A DNA stretch of 64,000 bases from Paramecium sonneborni (GCA_905182985.1 CAJJDN010000090.1:252191-316190), one strand, 5' to 3'. Positions 23,784 through 36,156 are shown, counted from the first letter of the stretch. Made by a program: numbers and translations. Notes: generated by a model from the letters alone, not told the origin.

Positions 23784-25028
23784 TCACCACATATAAAACA
23801 TTAATTTAATAATGATCAAAATAAATAGAGAAATTCCTGATTTGATTAAAGCTGACTTAATTGTTATAGATTCTATCAATTTTTGAAATAATTTAAGGCA
23901 ATACATAAAAAGTATGCAATAGCAAAGTTTTATTAGAATATCATAGGCATAGAATCCAATAATCATAGATAACACAAATAGTATATAAAGTAACATTAAA
24001 TAAGTGACCATTGAAGGTTTTGTGACTTAAATATATGAATAAGATTACTAAATAACATGAAATCACTAAATAAAATAATATCTATAAATGAGGATAAAGC
24101 TATAATGACAATTGATATTGGAATTCTTTCTTAAACACCAACAAGGTAGCCAAGACTTAATTTTAAAATTGCTACTTCACTTAAGACAATGTAAAGTTTT
24201 GTAGTGATCTAATTATCTATCTTATTTTGGGTATGTTATGTGAATGAAAAATCTTTGATGGTTTGAGTTCTCACAGTTTTAAATTAAGGAGGTTCATTTT
24301 ATTAATCAGAAACCTTGCCTAAATGTCTAGCTCCAGCTAATTATTTATTACTATATTCTGATTAGTAAATTTTATTTTATTTACTATCTAGAGTCTAAAA
24401 TAACTAAAAATATTACAAATTATAATTTGTTTAATAAATCTGATTAATTGGATTTATTATTACTATTCTTAACTTCATCACTATATTTATTTAATTCAAT
24501 TTGATTTTGATTTCTATAATAACTCTCAATCTGCAATATTTCTTCATTTTTTTCAGAAACATATTCAGAGATAAGCTTAGGTTACAAAATTGGAGGAGGG
24601 GGGGGAGGGACATTATTACTTAAACCAAGTTAAGTTGTTTATGTTTCTTCTATATCTTTATTGTATATTTCTTAGAGTTCTTTAGCAATGAATAACAATG
24701 GAATCCAAAATAAAATTTGATATTGTAATACAAATTCATTATTAAGATATGCAGTAACAGATTGTTTTTATTCATAAGGTAGTTGATCAATTTATCTAAT
24801 AAGTCTTGAATAATTATGATCTTTTAGGTATTTATGATGTTATAATTCTAGAGCATTAAAAAATAATAAGGGGATGACAAGTACAAAAGCAGAGTGAAAT
24901 AGAAATCTTCTAATGAAGTTACAAAGTATTTCAATAAATCTTTCATATTTCATGATCTTCGCATTGTAGACAAAATATGTAATCCAAGTAAATGCCAAAC
25001 TTACAATTAAGTTTATAATATAAATCAT
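23784..25028 (-). CDS. Multipass membrane protein, unrecognised
   Basis: About 399 residues with three hydrophobic stretches near the N-terminus (MIYIINLIVSLAF, FVLVIPLLFFNAL, ILFWIPLLFI). A cytosolic-like middle includes a proline hexamer (NVPPPPPPIL, coded by the G-run near 24600). Four or five hydrophobic segments lie at the C-terminus (YLMLLYILFVLSMIIGFYAY and others). Introns at 24395-24416 (22 nt) and 24026-24048 (23 nt). An upstream in-frame ATG at 25124 exists, but using it would overlap the divergent DNAI7 start, so the ATG at 25028 is preferred. No family recognised. Confidence 0.65.
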
Positions 25029-25036
25029 TTTATATA

Positions 25037-27207
25037 ATGAATATTCAAAATTACTCAACCAAAGATGACAAAAAGAAAACCTTGTTAAAACCACGAATAC
25101 GAGCCTCTAGTAAGGAAGCGACATAATAGCTTACTTAACCAAGAATTGCAGTTTAAAATCCTACTGTTTATAGAAATACAACTGCTGATAAACATAGAAA
25201 ACACTCGATTGATAATAAAAAGTAAGTTAAGCCTAAAAAGAAGAAAAAGACTTAAAAGAAAATTTAGTGTATTGATAAATATTAATAATTATAGAGTTGG
25301 ATAATGAAGAAGAGTAAAGATTATTAGAAGAAGAATAGAAGAGGCTTAAAGATTTAGAAGAGTTTCAAAGATAATAATGGGAAAAAATGAGTAAAGAAGA
25401 ACAAGATAGATTAAGAAGTGAAGAAAATGATAGAGTTTAAATAGAAATCATATGGGATAAAGAAATACATGAACATAAAAAAAAATGTCTAGAATTTGAT
25501 GAATGGAATAATTATATTTCATGTAATACCTAAATAGATCCAAGAATAGAAAAAGATTTAAATACATTTATTTATCAATTATCTAGCAATAACAATGATA
25601 TTTAATTAAATTACAAATAGATAGAATACATTTCTAAAATCATTTTCATTATTTAAATAGCTCATTAAGAAGATCTAAGCTAATCAATATTTGTTAAACA
25701 AGATCATTATTTTAGATACATTGAAAAGCTAAAATTAATTTAGAGCGAGAAAATTTATGAAATCATAAAACACTTTTATACAAATTATGAAGATTATTTG
25801 GATGAATTAAATCACATCTGTATTAATATATACCCTATATAAAGTGAAACATTAATACTTTTTGTTAGAATTTAACTAAGAAACATAATAGAGGATATTA
25901 TAAAAAATAGCCTAAAAGCCAGAGGATAGACTAAAATATGAAATATTGAAATATTCAGAATTTAGCAATTCATTTAAAGCTGCATTTTGGTATTGTCCAT
26001 TATCAAAAATTGGGTATAGAATAAAGCCTATTGATTTTTCTTAAATATCCAATCTTTAATTAGAAATTCCAAGACAATTAGCAGGATCAAGCTTAATTTA
26101 TTATATTACATGGACAAATTATGATCCTTTTATAAAATATAAATAATATACACAATATTTACCAATAGGTGGTATATTTTAAAATATTTGTGTAAATGTG
26201 CCAAAATTATCAAAGAAAAAAAATGGCTGGATTCTAAAGCCTACATTTACTGATTCATAATTATAACCATTAAAACTAGCTTAAGGATTTTAGTCATATA
26301 GTTGCTACTTTTAAATATCAAATCAATACTATTTATAAGATGCTACTAAATTTTTTATAGTAACTTTTTAAAATGGAAATTGGACTCAAGAAGGAATAGA
26401 AGATTTGAAAGTAAATATTGAAACTCGTTGTGTATCATTTTCTTTGAAAAATTAATATCCTTTTATGTTGTCCACATTTAGATTTGCTGATTTTCCATTT
26501 AAAACCTGGAAAATAACTTCACTTTCTCCTGATAAAGTGTATATAAATATCATAAGTAAATATTAATCTAATTTAAATATAGCCTAAAGAAATATTAATA
26601 TTGGAATTGAATTAGACAGCAAACAATCCAAACTAATAAAACCTGCAAGTCTAGCTGAATAACAATTCTAATAACCGTTACCAATTATAGAATTGCTATT
26701 AAAATTAAGGAATATTGGAATTAATTTGATTGCTTAAGAAGAAGATGCAATTTGTTTATAGACTGTATTTAAAAGATAAGAAGTTGAAAATTAAGTTTTG
26801 TTAAATTTAATGTAAACATTAAGAGGTATATTTATCAATACATTTTAGTTTACTCTTTCAAATAATCTAAATGGAATTAAAAATGTGGATCAGATTAAAT
26901 AATTATATAATTTGTGGAAAATCCTATTTTTGATAAAGATTTTGAAGGGGATGATGAATTTTAATGGAGAAATTTAGAGTTTCAATTAAATAAAGTAGCT
27001 CTTTTGGAATGTAATGATAAGAGTGAAAAATTTACAACAAAATGGTATAAAAATACAGTTAGTCATGCAAATTTATTAATCTTAATTTAATAACATTAAA
27101 TAACTCCACCAGAATTATAGTTTTATATAGAAGAAATTTAGAATGTTGAATTAAGATCCAATTTGAGAACTATGATGAAGGTTATGAGATTATTAGCAAT
27201 TAATTGA
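25037..27207 (+). CDS. DNAI7: Dynein axonemal intermediate chain 7 (CASC1/IC97 family)
   Basis: 698 residues. The N-terminus is basic (KPKKKKKTQKK). It is followed by the charged, W-containing helix typical of the family (EEEQRLLEEEQKRLKDLEEF, then a WNNYISCNT motif, then a DPRIEKDLNTF block). The central beta-rich region begins IGYRIKPIDFSQISNLQLEI, which corresponds to the conserved block before the WD-like fold in CASC1 proteins. This protein associates with the inner-arm dynein f/I1 intermediate-light chain complex in cilia. Introns: about 26 nt near 25270-25295, about 25 nt near 25849-25873, and 23 nt near 26827-26849. It starts only 8 bp from the divergent membrane-protein start. Confidence 0.8.
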
Positions 27208-27424
27208 TAAATTATAAAATATTATATAATGTAAAATAGTGTTATTTAATAACTTCATAAATTTTTGAGAGTGTCAATTAATTCACTTAATTATAATTCA
27301 ACTTCACTTTTTATGTAGCTGTTTTTGTATTTGCAATCTAATTAAAAGAGTTATTTTTTGATGGAATTAGAGAGATAGTTTGAATTCGAATTTATAAAAT
27401 TGATTAATATAAATTAAGAAAACA

Positions 27425-28732
27425 ATGGGAAGCAATTGTGCAACCTGTTAAAATTGTTAGAAGAAGGAGGAGATTCTAATTAGTGAAGTACAACAATAAT
27501 CAAACCCATAAATGAACTAATATTCATAATAGCCAAATGAGGAAGAAGAGGAGGATCGTAAATTGATTTAACAATATATTTAGATTTGGAAGAGAAGAAC
27601 AATGAAGGTTCTAGTTAGATTGTTTAATAATATTTGAATTTAGATACACCTTAGAAAAATGATGCTATTGTATGTGTAGAAGTAACTAGAGTATAACCAG
27701 TGGAAACTCCATAAGTTCAAGTGATAATGACTAATGGTATTTATGAAAAAGATTGTAAAATAAGAGTCAAATTGTGATAGTAAGAAGAGAAAGAATGAAT
27801 TGCTGTTAAGAAATTAGGAAGATTTGAAAGATACTTAGATTATTAAGAGTGAGAATACAGTAAGAGAAAGGAGACCTCGTCATTAATTTAAAGTAGAAAA
27901 GTGTTGAAAATATTAACTTAATAGAGTGGAGCATATTATGAAGGTGAATGGGTTGGTTAGAATAGAGATGGATTAGGAGTTCAAATTTGGAGTGATGGAG
28001 CAAAATATGAAGGCGAATGGAAAAATAATAGAGCTAACGGAAAAGGGAAATTTTGGCATATAGATGGAGATTATTTTGAAGGAGATTGGAAAGATGATAA
28101 AGCATGTGGAAAAGGTGTTTATATTCATACAAATGGAGCAAAATATGAAGGTGATTGGTTAGATGATTTATAACATGGGTTTGGAGTAGAGAGTTGGACT
28201 GACGAAGCAAGATTTGAAGGATTATATTAACATGGTAAAAAAGAAGGATTTGGTAAATATTATTGGAGTGATGGATCTATATATATTGGAAATTGGAGTG
28301 AAAATAAACTATGTGGTTATGGTATATATACTTGGCCAGATGGAAGGGTAACAAGAATAAATTAATATAGAGATATGAAGGATAATGGGTGAATAATTAA
28401 ATGAGTGGAAGAGGGATCTATTATTGGAAGGATGGAAGAAAATATGAAGGATAATATATTAACGATAAGAAACATGGATATGGTATATATACATGGCCAG
28501 ATGGAAGAGTATTATTATTATATGTAGATATTAGAAATATGAAGGATATTGGTCTAATGGAAAATAGTAAGGTAAAGGTAGATACATATTACCTAATGGA
28601 AAGTGTTAATTAGGAATGTGGGATAATGGTAGAAGAATTAAATGGTTGGATTAAGGTGAATAAAATATTGATCTCAAACCTAAAGATTGGAATTCTTATG
28701 TTTAACCATCTTTAGGAGAAACATAATTATGA
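27425..28732 (+). CDS. MORN-repeat protein with lipidation-type N-terminus
   Basis: 390 residues, six exons (introns of 26, 28, 32, 23 and 26 nt; the first begins near 27557). The N-terminus MGSNCATCQNC fits N-myristoylation on Gly2 plus palmitoylation on nearby cysteines, so it is probably tethered to a membrane. From about residue 135 there are ten MORN units with the YEGxWxxxxxxGxG pattern (YEGEWVGQNRDGLG, FEGDWKDDKACGKG, YEGQYINDKKHGYG). MORN proteins bind lipids and organise membrane-cytoskeleton junctions; several are ciliary. It lies 217 bp after the DNAI7 stop and converges on the TBC gene (41 bp between stops). Confidence 0.88.
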
Positions 28733-28773
28733 TTATTTTACTAATTAAGTAACTTAATAAATATTTTATCACA

Positions 28774-29819
28774 TCATTACAGTGTTTCTTCTAATTTAGA
28801 AAATCCCAATGTTTCATGAAATTAGGATGCATATTATATTATTTATTCAACACATAAGTGATCTGAATGTTTTGATCTATCAAAGACATCTTAGCATTAT
28901 GAAAGCTAAGTGATGAATTAACCAATCTACTCTTAATCTAACTTTAGTAGATGAAATTGAAAGTGTTTTAGTAATCCTAGAGATAGGGAAATTATTGCCA
29001 AAATATTATTGGCTATCATGAAATCGAAAAAGTATAACACCACTTCAAAAGGGAATGTTTGCAGAAATAGTGAAAATATCCATTTCCATATGTAACAATA
29101 TTAAGTGATATCTTGACTTTCAAAATGATGATACAATTATGGCATTTGACTTTTGAAATGCTTATGGAATATGTTTAATAATTTAGTGACAAATTCAAAT
29201 TGATTCTCTTAATCTAATAACTAAATTACTTTATACTCTATGAATCATTCGTTTGATATAATTAAAGAAATTTGAATTACGGATTTATGTTCAAGTAATT
29301 TATCATCCAAAACACTTCCTCTTCATCCATCCCACTTACTAATAATAAGAACCCAGCCACTTAATTCATGCCTGTTACATAATCATTATTATAGATAGAA
29401 ATAGCTTTTAGAACATTTTAGAGCGCTTAAGATTTTTTATTAAATTCTTAATGACCTGGTAATGTTCTAGGTAAATCTTTTTCAATATCACTATCAAATT
29501 GATTCTAAGAACTCTTTAACAAACTCTCATAACACCCAGATTCAAATATGTTTTCTACAAATAAGGATACTTTCCATAATGGCCATCTATTGGAAGATAG
29601 TGCTCCATTCATTAGATACTTTCTAAATCTGATTGGATCACTCTATTTGAATTTAAGAGCTGCAGTAAAGTCTTTAATTTCAAATTAATTCCATTGATGT
29701 TACAAATATTTTAACTAAGGATTACTATTTTCAATAGCTTCCTGAAACTTAGTTCCCACAAGATTGTTATATTTAGATCTAATTTAAATTTAATTGGTCT
29801 TTCCAATTTAGCATCCCAT
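28774..29819 (-). CDS. TBC-domain Rab GTPase-activating protein
   Basis: 340 residues, one intron (29214-29236, 23 nt). The TBC domain covers most of the protein. The arginine-finger motif is IEKDLPRTLPGH (family IxxDxxR). The second motif is YVTGMNQVAGFLLL, where the family has YxQGMN. The normally catalytic Gln is therefore Thr (codon 29373-29375), while the Arg is kept. The rest follows the family (EEVFWMINYL, LFLQTFPFEVVLYFFDFM). TBC proteins switch off Rab GTPases in membrane traffic; those lacking the Gln finger may be weak or inactive. It is 37 bp downstream of the C2 gene on the same strand. Confidence 0.87.
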
Positions 29820-29856
29820 ATATATTTATCAATTATAAAATAATTAATAATAATAT

Positions 29857-31418
29857 TCAATAAATCACAATAGGTCTTCCATTATGGAGATATGTTTTTG
29901 ATTCAATATTATGAGTATTTTGCATGTCTATTTTGACAATATTTCTATGTTGAATTTTCATTGGTTATGGATTAGTAAGGTTTTACACTTCTTGAGACAA
30001 TTAAAATAAATTTAGTATTAGATACAACTAAGAATTAAATTGATAATTACTCTCACAATTAGACTGATAATTACTAAAACTGAGATCATTTTTTAGATAG
30101 AGATTTCATAAGGTATAAAAATCTCATGAGAATCATTAGCAAGCCATTTAAAACCAATACAAAAGATCCAAACTATATCTAAAAAACAACTCATTCCAAA
30201 CAAGATGCCTAGAGTCTTAATACGATTCTCATTTAAAGCATTGAATTCCCAAAGAATATAGAAGTCTATAATTAAGAGTAACTAATAATAGTAACACTCT
30301 CCTTACATCAAAAAATTGAGCTTTGTAAAATAATATCAGTAGAGTAAGACAAGCTATGAGACCAATCAATATAGTAATTAATTTGAATTTGTTATTTTTA
30401 TCTAACAATGGATCAGAGAATGGTTTAACAATTTTTGTTGGATCTGCTTATTAATATGAAATTGGAATCATAGATTATGTAGGGTCCTTAGAAATAGGTT
30501 TCTAAAATCCTTTTGTATTTAATTATCTCCACTTTACAAATGGTTCATAAAGAATAAAAAGATCTCTTTCATATTAAAGTAATTCTTATTCCTATTAATA
30601 TACTTATTATTGATAAGAGTTTAATACATCTCTAAGATATCTGACCTTAGAATAAACCCATTAAATTTGAATATTCAATTATGATCCACTTCTATTTCCA
30701 TTTATATCATATAAATCAAGCCAAATATCATGTAATTATTAATTTTTCAAATTAAATCCATTATTAGATAAATTTAAATCAACTCTTGCAATTACTATAT
30801 TAGGAGTGTATTTATCAAAATCACAAACTGTTAATTTTAAATCTTCTTTACCAGTCTATACTGGAAAATAAAACTTCTAATTCTCTTTCCAAACTGGATT
30901 TGTACCTTTACTTATTATTGTTTGCTTTTCAAATTTATCAAATTACAAAGTAACAAATGGATCTAATTATTTACCATCTGCTTTAAGATTAGCAGCTTGA
31001 ACCACAATAACACATAATTGACTGCCTTCCATAACACCAAAATTATTCAATTTCTCATTTTACTAACAATAATCCAAATTAGTTTCTGTTTCTCTTTTCT
31101 GTTAATAGTTTAATTCTAAAGTAGTTCGGCAATTGTTTATTTTACTCTTTAAACTTTCTTCTGCTTTCAAAAGTATTTGAATAAATTCATTAGCTGTTAC
31201 TTTACCATCATTATTAATATCCAAATTAGCCCACAATTCTTCTGCAATCTCTCGATCAAATTATTTTCCAATCTAATCAACACAGAAATCAAAAAAAATA
31301 ATACCTTAGAATCTAAAACTTGGAACATCTCATTCTTATCTAATCTACCATCATCATTGATATCTACTTCATTAAATTCTTATTTCAATGAATCATACTT
31401 TTATTAGAAAGTTGCCAT
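29857..31418 (-). CDS. EF-hand and C2-domain membrane protein
   Basis: 493 residues, four exons (introns 31273-31304, 30282-30306, 30028-30050). Two EF-hands at residues 15-80 have full calcium loops (DINDDGRLDKNE and DINNDGKVTANE). A coiled linker follows, then a C2 domain (residues 125-240: LCVIVVQAANLKADGK, LDPFVTLQF, GTNPVWKENQKFYF, VCDFDKYTP), a Q-rich linker, and four C-terminal hydrophobic segments starting at KFKLITILIGLIACLTLLIL. The layout suggests a calcium-regulated membrane-traffic or contact-site protein. The first part is repeated beyond the sequence gap (see repeats). Confidence 0.85.
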
Positions 31419-31767
31419 TAATTATTTATTTATGTAATAATTTATATTTCATAATAATAAATTTAATATCATTTTTTCCATTATGAGATTGTAGTAGTTG
31501 TTCTTCTTTTTATAGTTTATTTTTTATTAATTGGAGTTGTACTTGTTTAAGGAGGTTATGGTTATAATCTAACATTTTAAGGTGAAGCAGGCACACTAGT
31601 TTACATAGAAGAAGATGTCTTTCTTAAATATTGTCCCATTAAAGATTTCAATTCTTCTTTTAATTTCATATTCTCTTCATTTAATTCTTCAATCTTAACA
31701 TTCTATGAAAATTTAACTTTCTGACTCTCAAATTCAAGATCTTCCAATTATTATGAGAATTCTTAAG
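30847..31767. repeat. 921-bp direct repeat, copy 1 (left of gap)
   Basis: Identical, as far as I can read, to 32029-32949 at an offset of 1182 bp. It covers the 5' half of the EF-hand/C2 gene, the spacer and the 3' end of the coiled-coil gene. It ends exactly at the first N of the gap. Confidence 0.97.
31469..31767 (-). pseudogene. 3' fragment of coiled-coil gene (copy 1, cut by gap)
   Basis: Same sequence as the C-terminal part of the gene at 32651-33423, ending at the gap. Almost certainly the same locus represented twice rather than a second gene. Confidence 0.8.
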
Positions 31768-32028
31768 NNNNNNNNNNNNNNNNNNNNNNNNNNNNNNNNN
31801 NNNNNNNNNNNNNNNNNNNNNNNNNNNNNNNNNNNNNNNNNNNNNNNNNNNNNNNNNNNNNNNNNNNNNNNNNNNNNNNNNNNNNNNNNNNNNNNNNNNN
31901 NNNNNNNNNNNNNNNNNNNNNNNNNNNNNNNNNNNNNNNNNNNNNNNNNNNNNNNNNNNNNNNNNNNNNNNNNNNNNNNNNNNNNNNNNNNNNNNNNNNN
32001 NNNNNNNNNNNNNNNNNNNNNNNNNNNN
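31768..32028. other. Assembly gap (261 N)
   Basis: Run of N between the two identical 921-bp segments. The true content is unknown; probably nothing is missing. Confidence 1.
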
Positions 32029-32600
32029 TTTACCAGTCTATACTGGAAAATAAAACTTCTAATTCTCTTTCCAAACTGGATTTGTACCTTTACTTATTAT
32101 TGTTTGCTTTTCAAATTTATCAAATTACAAAGTAACAAATGGATCTAATTATTTACCATCTGCTTTAAGATTAGCAGCTTGAACCACAATAACACATAAT
32201 TGACTGCCTTCCATAACACCAAAATTATTCAATTTCTCATTTTACTAACAATAATCCAAATTAGTTTCTGTTTCTCTTTTCTGTTAATAGTTTAATTCTA
32301 AAGTAGTTCGGCAATTGTTTATTTTACTCTTTAAACTTTCTTCTGCTTTCAAAAGTATTTGAATAAATTCATTAGCTGTTACTTTACCATCATTATTAAT
32401 ATCCAAATTAGCCCACAATTCTTCTGCAATCTCTCGATCAAATTATTTTCCAATCTAATCAACACAGAAATCAAAAAAAATAATACCTTAGAATCTAAAA
32501 CTTGGAACATCTCATTCTTATCTAATCTACCATCATCATTGATATCTACTTCATTAAATTCTTATTTCAATGAATCATACTTTTATTAGAAAGTTGCCAT
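32029..32600 (-). pseudogene. 5' fragment of EF-hand/C2 gene (copy 2, cut by gap)
   Basis: Repeats the start codon, both EF-hands, the first intron and part of the C2 domain of the gene at 29857-31418, then stops at the gap. Probably an assembly duplicate. Confidence 0.8.
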
Positions 32601-32949
32601 TAATTATTTATTTATGTAATAATTTATATTTCATAATAATAAATTTAATATCATTTTTTCCATTATGAGATTGTAGTAGTTGTTCTTCTTTTTATAGTTT
32701 ATTTTTTATTAATTGGAGTTGTACTTGTTTAAGGAGGTTATGGTTATAATCTAACATTTTAAGGTGAAGCAGGCACACTAGTTTACATAGAAGAAGATGT
32801 CTTTCTTAAATATTGTCCCATTAAAGATTTCAATTCTTCTTTTAATTTCATATTCTCTTCATTTAATTCTTCAATCTTAACATTCTATGAAAATTTAACT
32901 TTCTGACTCTCAAATTCAAGATCTTCCAATTATTATGAGAATTCTTAAG
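32029..32949. repeat. 921-bp direct repeat, copy 2 (right of gap)
   Basis: Begins exactly at the first base after the gap and matches 30847-31767. The left flank of copy 1 and the right flank of copy 2 each continue an intact gene. Confidence 0.97.
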
Positions 32950-33423
32950 TTTACTTACTCTACAATTATAATTGTCCAGTTAATGTTTTTACAGAAGATT
33001 CTAATGCTCCTATTTACTTAAGTAATTATGAATCATGCTCTTATAGTTGTGTTATTCTTTGATTTTATTCACTCTTAGAAATCAATGCTTCTTATAACTG
33101 AGTTTATAAATTCTTTATTTAAGTTTCATAAGACTCAATTTTCTTTTGATATTACATCAATTTCATATTGAATTAATCCTATTATTTTAAAATTTCAGTT
33201 GATGGTCTATTATTTTAAACATTTAAATCATTAAGAACATGCATAATAGTTCCATTCATTTTTTATATATTACAATTACGCTCTTCTGTTTCTTTTAATT
33301 TTAATTCTAACAATTGATTTTTCTACATCAAATGTGCATTTTCTGTTAATGCCTTTGTCAATTATCTTGATTAATACTTAAATTAAATTACTTTTTTAGT
33401 TCACCAATTTCGGCAACGTTCAT
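32651..33423 (-). CDS. Coiled-coil protein with S/P/T-rich basic tail
   Basis: 248 residues, one 26-nt intron (33366-33391). Nearly the whole chain from residue 10 to 185 is a coiled coil rich in Q, E, L and K (ELKLKETEERN, KKIESYETQIKNLQTQLQEA, IEELNEENMKLKEELKSL). A tail with SSSMQTSVPASP and a basic end (KKQTIKRRTTTT) follows. No enzyme motif; probably structural. It is divergent from the next region with about 20 bp between starts. Confidence 0.75.
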
Positions 33424-33443
33424 TTTAATAATAATTTATTATT

Positions 33444-34000
33444 ATGAAATTGGAAAATATAGATAATAAAATTGAAAAGTAGAAAGTGAGAAAAAATTGA
33501 GGATATTCCATTAGAAATAGAAAAGTTTTTAAAAAGTATATTAATGAAGGACTAAACATATTAATATTTGGAAATAAATTGTAATTAGCTTACAAGGAAT
33601 CAGGATATGAAACTCTTATTTTATAAACACCTAAACCACCTATGGATAATGAGAATAGTTTAGTTATTAAATTAATTATGAATAAACATTCATCAATATA
33701 ACTCCTTATAATCCATTACTTAATTTAATTGATTATCCTATTGAAATGCATAAATGCTAATAAAATTATAGAATGAAAGATAGATTTAATTCATGATGGT
33801 ATAGGAATTAAATATGGTAATGGTATTGAATTTCTTAGTATGTTATTGATTAATAATGAATTAATTTTTGAAGAATAAGGTAAATCTATTGGTTGTGCTA
33901 TCAAAAGTATACAAATCAAGAATATAAAATACTATCCAGGTATTTCTATTCAGTTAAATTTGTTTATTTATTTTTGATATAATTTTATAATAGAATATAC
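33444..34000 (+). pseudogene. Disrupted coding-like region, unrecognised
   Basis: An ATG at 33444 opens MKLENIDNKIEKQKVRKN, then TGA. The same frame continues with protein-like sequence (KVFKKYINEGLNILIFGNKL, LAYKESGYETLILQTPKPP). Pieces in other frames also look coding (EQTFINITPYNPLLNLIDYP near 33690; SIGCAIKSIQIKNIKYYPG near 33910). I could not join them with GT-AG introns. It may be a decayed gene or contain base errors. About 240 bp of plain A+T-rich DNA follows to 34245. Confidence 0.35.
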
Positions 34001-34245
34001 TTTTATTCTAGAATATAAATATTAAATGTTGAATCATTATTCACAATAAATTTATTTACAAGTGAAAGTAATTTATAGAAATAATAAAAACAATATTTCT
34101 AAATAATCTTAATAGTAAAATATAAAATATAAATCTTGAATAAGAATAAGAATAAGAAGAATAAGTTATTATTATTTTATTTGAAATTGGACAAGAATTT
34201 TAATATATTTAATAATTAGTTATAATATGATAATTTGTTGTATTT

Positions 34246-35236
34246 TCAGAATCCTTTAGCACTCATAACTCTTCTAATATTTTATTTAAAACATGTGATT
34301 GATGGGGTTGGTCTAGTTAATGTACCTAAATTATTAGGTTTAAATTATTCTTTTCCTTTAATCCATTCTCTTCTTTTAGTAGGTTTAAGTGGGTCTGGTT
34401 TATAAGTAATTTATTAGAATTCCCCTTCAAAACCTTTTTTTCCAGGATTAGCTGGTTTGAAATTTGTTTCATGTTTCATAATATGCATATCATGTGATTT
34501 TTCTTTATTTGGAGGAGGTGCTTTTCCATCAAATCCAAATACAATTTTATCTTTATTAAAATTTTCTCCTCCTGCTACAGTTGTTTTAAATGCTAACTCT
34601 TTTTCTTTTCTTTTAGCTTCCATTTATAATTTCTAGAATAGTTAAATAGATATAATACCAATTAATGTTAGTGAAATCTATCGAATTCATCTTTCATATG
34701 TGGAAATCCTTTCAATAACTCTTTATTAGCTGGATTTGTTGTAATATTTCTAGGAGCTGACCATACTCTACCATCAGCAGTTTTATAGTTTCTAGTTTTC
34801 TTCATATCAAACTCTTTCATATGTGGCCAAGGTCCTCCAAGTAATTCTTTATAACCAGAAGCAGGTTTAAATGGTTGATCTTTAAATAATATTTTCTTAG
34901 TCTTTTCTAATTCATATTGTAAATCTTTTCTTTATGGATCCATATAAGGATCACCTATAGAATTGAAAGAAACCTAACTAAAATATGAGCTCTTAATTCT
35001 TCCACTTTTTGGAGCTCCAATCTTTACATTTGTAGCTTCAGTAATTGGTTTGCCATTCTCTCCTCTAGGGGCTATATTATATTTATATCATAAATACGTC
35101 TCTTTTTAAAATCGTAACTGTCATCACCTAAACCAAGTGGCACTGGAGATGAAAATAATGCAAATCTCTATTTCTTAGCTTACAATTCTGTATCTTATAG
35201 AATTTCTTTTTTCAACTTTGCTAACTCATCACTCAT
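34246..35236 (-). CDS. CFAP96-like ciliary protein (C4orf47 family)
   Basis: 312 residues, three exons (introns 35072-35097 and 34633-34658, 26 nt each). It begins MSDELAKLKKEIL and soon has RFALFSSPVPLGLGD. The chain is a series of short extended motifs rich in G, P, K and F: FKPASGYKELLGGPWPHMKE, WSAPRNITTNPANKELLKGF, FKPANPGKKGFEGEF and KPDPLKPTKRREW. This style matches CFAP96/C4orf47, a basal-body and axoneme protein with NPGKKG-type repeats. The assignment is by motif resemblance only. It is divergent from the next gene with 27 bp between start codons. Confidence 0.65.
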
Positions 35237-35263
35237 TTTATTTATAAATATAATTTAATAAAA

Positions 35264-36111
35264 ATGTCTCTCTAAGAAATAGATGTTTAACCTGATCAAC
35301 AATATATTGATTAACTTAAAATCAAAGTTAAAATCTAAGAAATTCAGGAAACAGCACTCCTTATACATCTTTCCACTATTTCATTACCTATTTTATTAAG
35401 CAAATTTTTTGTAATGTTTTTCTATTTAAACAGACTCTAGATTTTATCAAATCATAAATAAGACTAAGTTTAATCATCATTTACATTTTTATATTGATTT
35501 CCGTCTAATTTTGCACAGAATCTATCTCAAATGTATACTTTTATTAATATACAATTATTTATAGAAACCTCTAAAGTATGTTATCTTTTATATTCATTTG
35601 ATCACAAAAGTTTATATCATATTTTGTCTGTGTAAAATCAAAATTTTTGAGGTACTTTATTAATATTATTTAGTCATTCTTAATTGTTATGAGTATAGCC
35701 TATTTAAGTATTTATTGTTTTCTAAAGACCAGAGACATTATTAAAGGACATAATGATTTGTTAGTAAAATACTATCGTGTTCATATTGTAACAATCAGTT
35801 TTTTAACAACTTTCTTATTAGTTTAGGAATTATATTACAAATGGTATGTAATTCCAATCTATTGGTTATTTATGATACTTTATATGATGTTTGTTTTGTT
35901 AAATTTACAATTGGTAGAACATAGAGAATATCTTTGGTAAAATAATGATATTTACACTACTTCTGTATTGATTGATAGTGATTTAATTGCTCCAGCTAAT
36001 TTGCTGAAATTATAAAATTAAATCAAACGAACTGACAATCATTAAGAAGTTTAAAAATAAGAAGTAATAGAAGATTCTGAAATTGAGGAACTTGAATAAT
36101 CAGAAATATGA
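35264..36111 (+). CDS. Multipass membrane protein, unrecognised
   Basis: 256 residues, four exons (introns 35411-35433, 35533-35564, 35652-35673). Hydrophobic segments include HLSTISLPILLSKFF, LIIIYIFILISVQF, a segment around IFYIHLITKVYIIF, IVMSIAYLSIYCFL, VTISFLTTFLLV and YWLFMILYMMFVLLNL. The C-terminal 60 residues are charged and acidic (EVIEDSEIEELEQSE) and likely cytosolic. The hydrophilic N-terminus is about 30 residues. No family recognised. Confidence 0.7.
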
Positions 36112-36156
36112 AATTGATATTATTTTGCATATCTTATTTTATTTATGTGATTATTC

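Noticed and set aside
32029..32600. A true tandem paralogue of the EF-hand/C2 gene
   Set aside because: The copy is identical including introns and spacer and ends at the gap, which fits an unmerged contig overlap better than a gene duplication.
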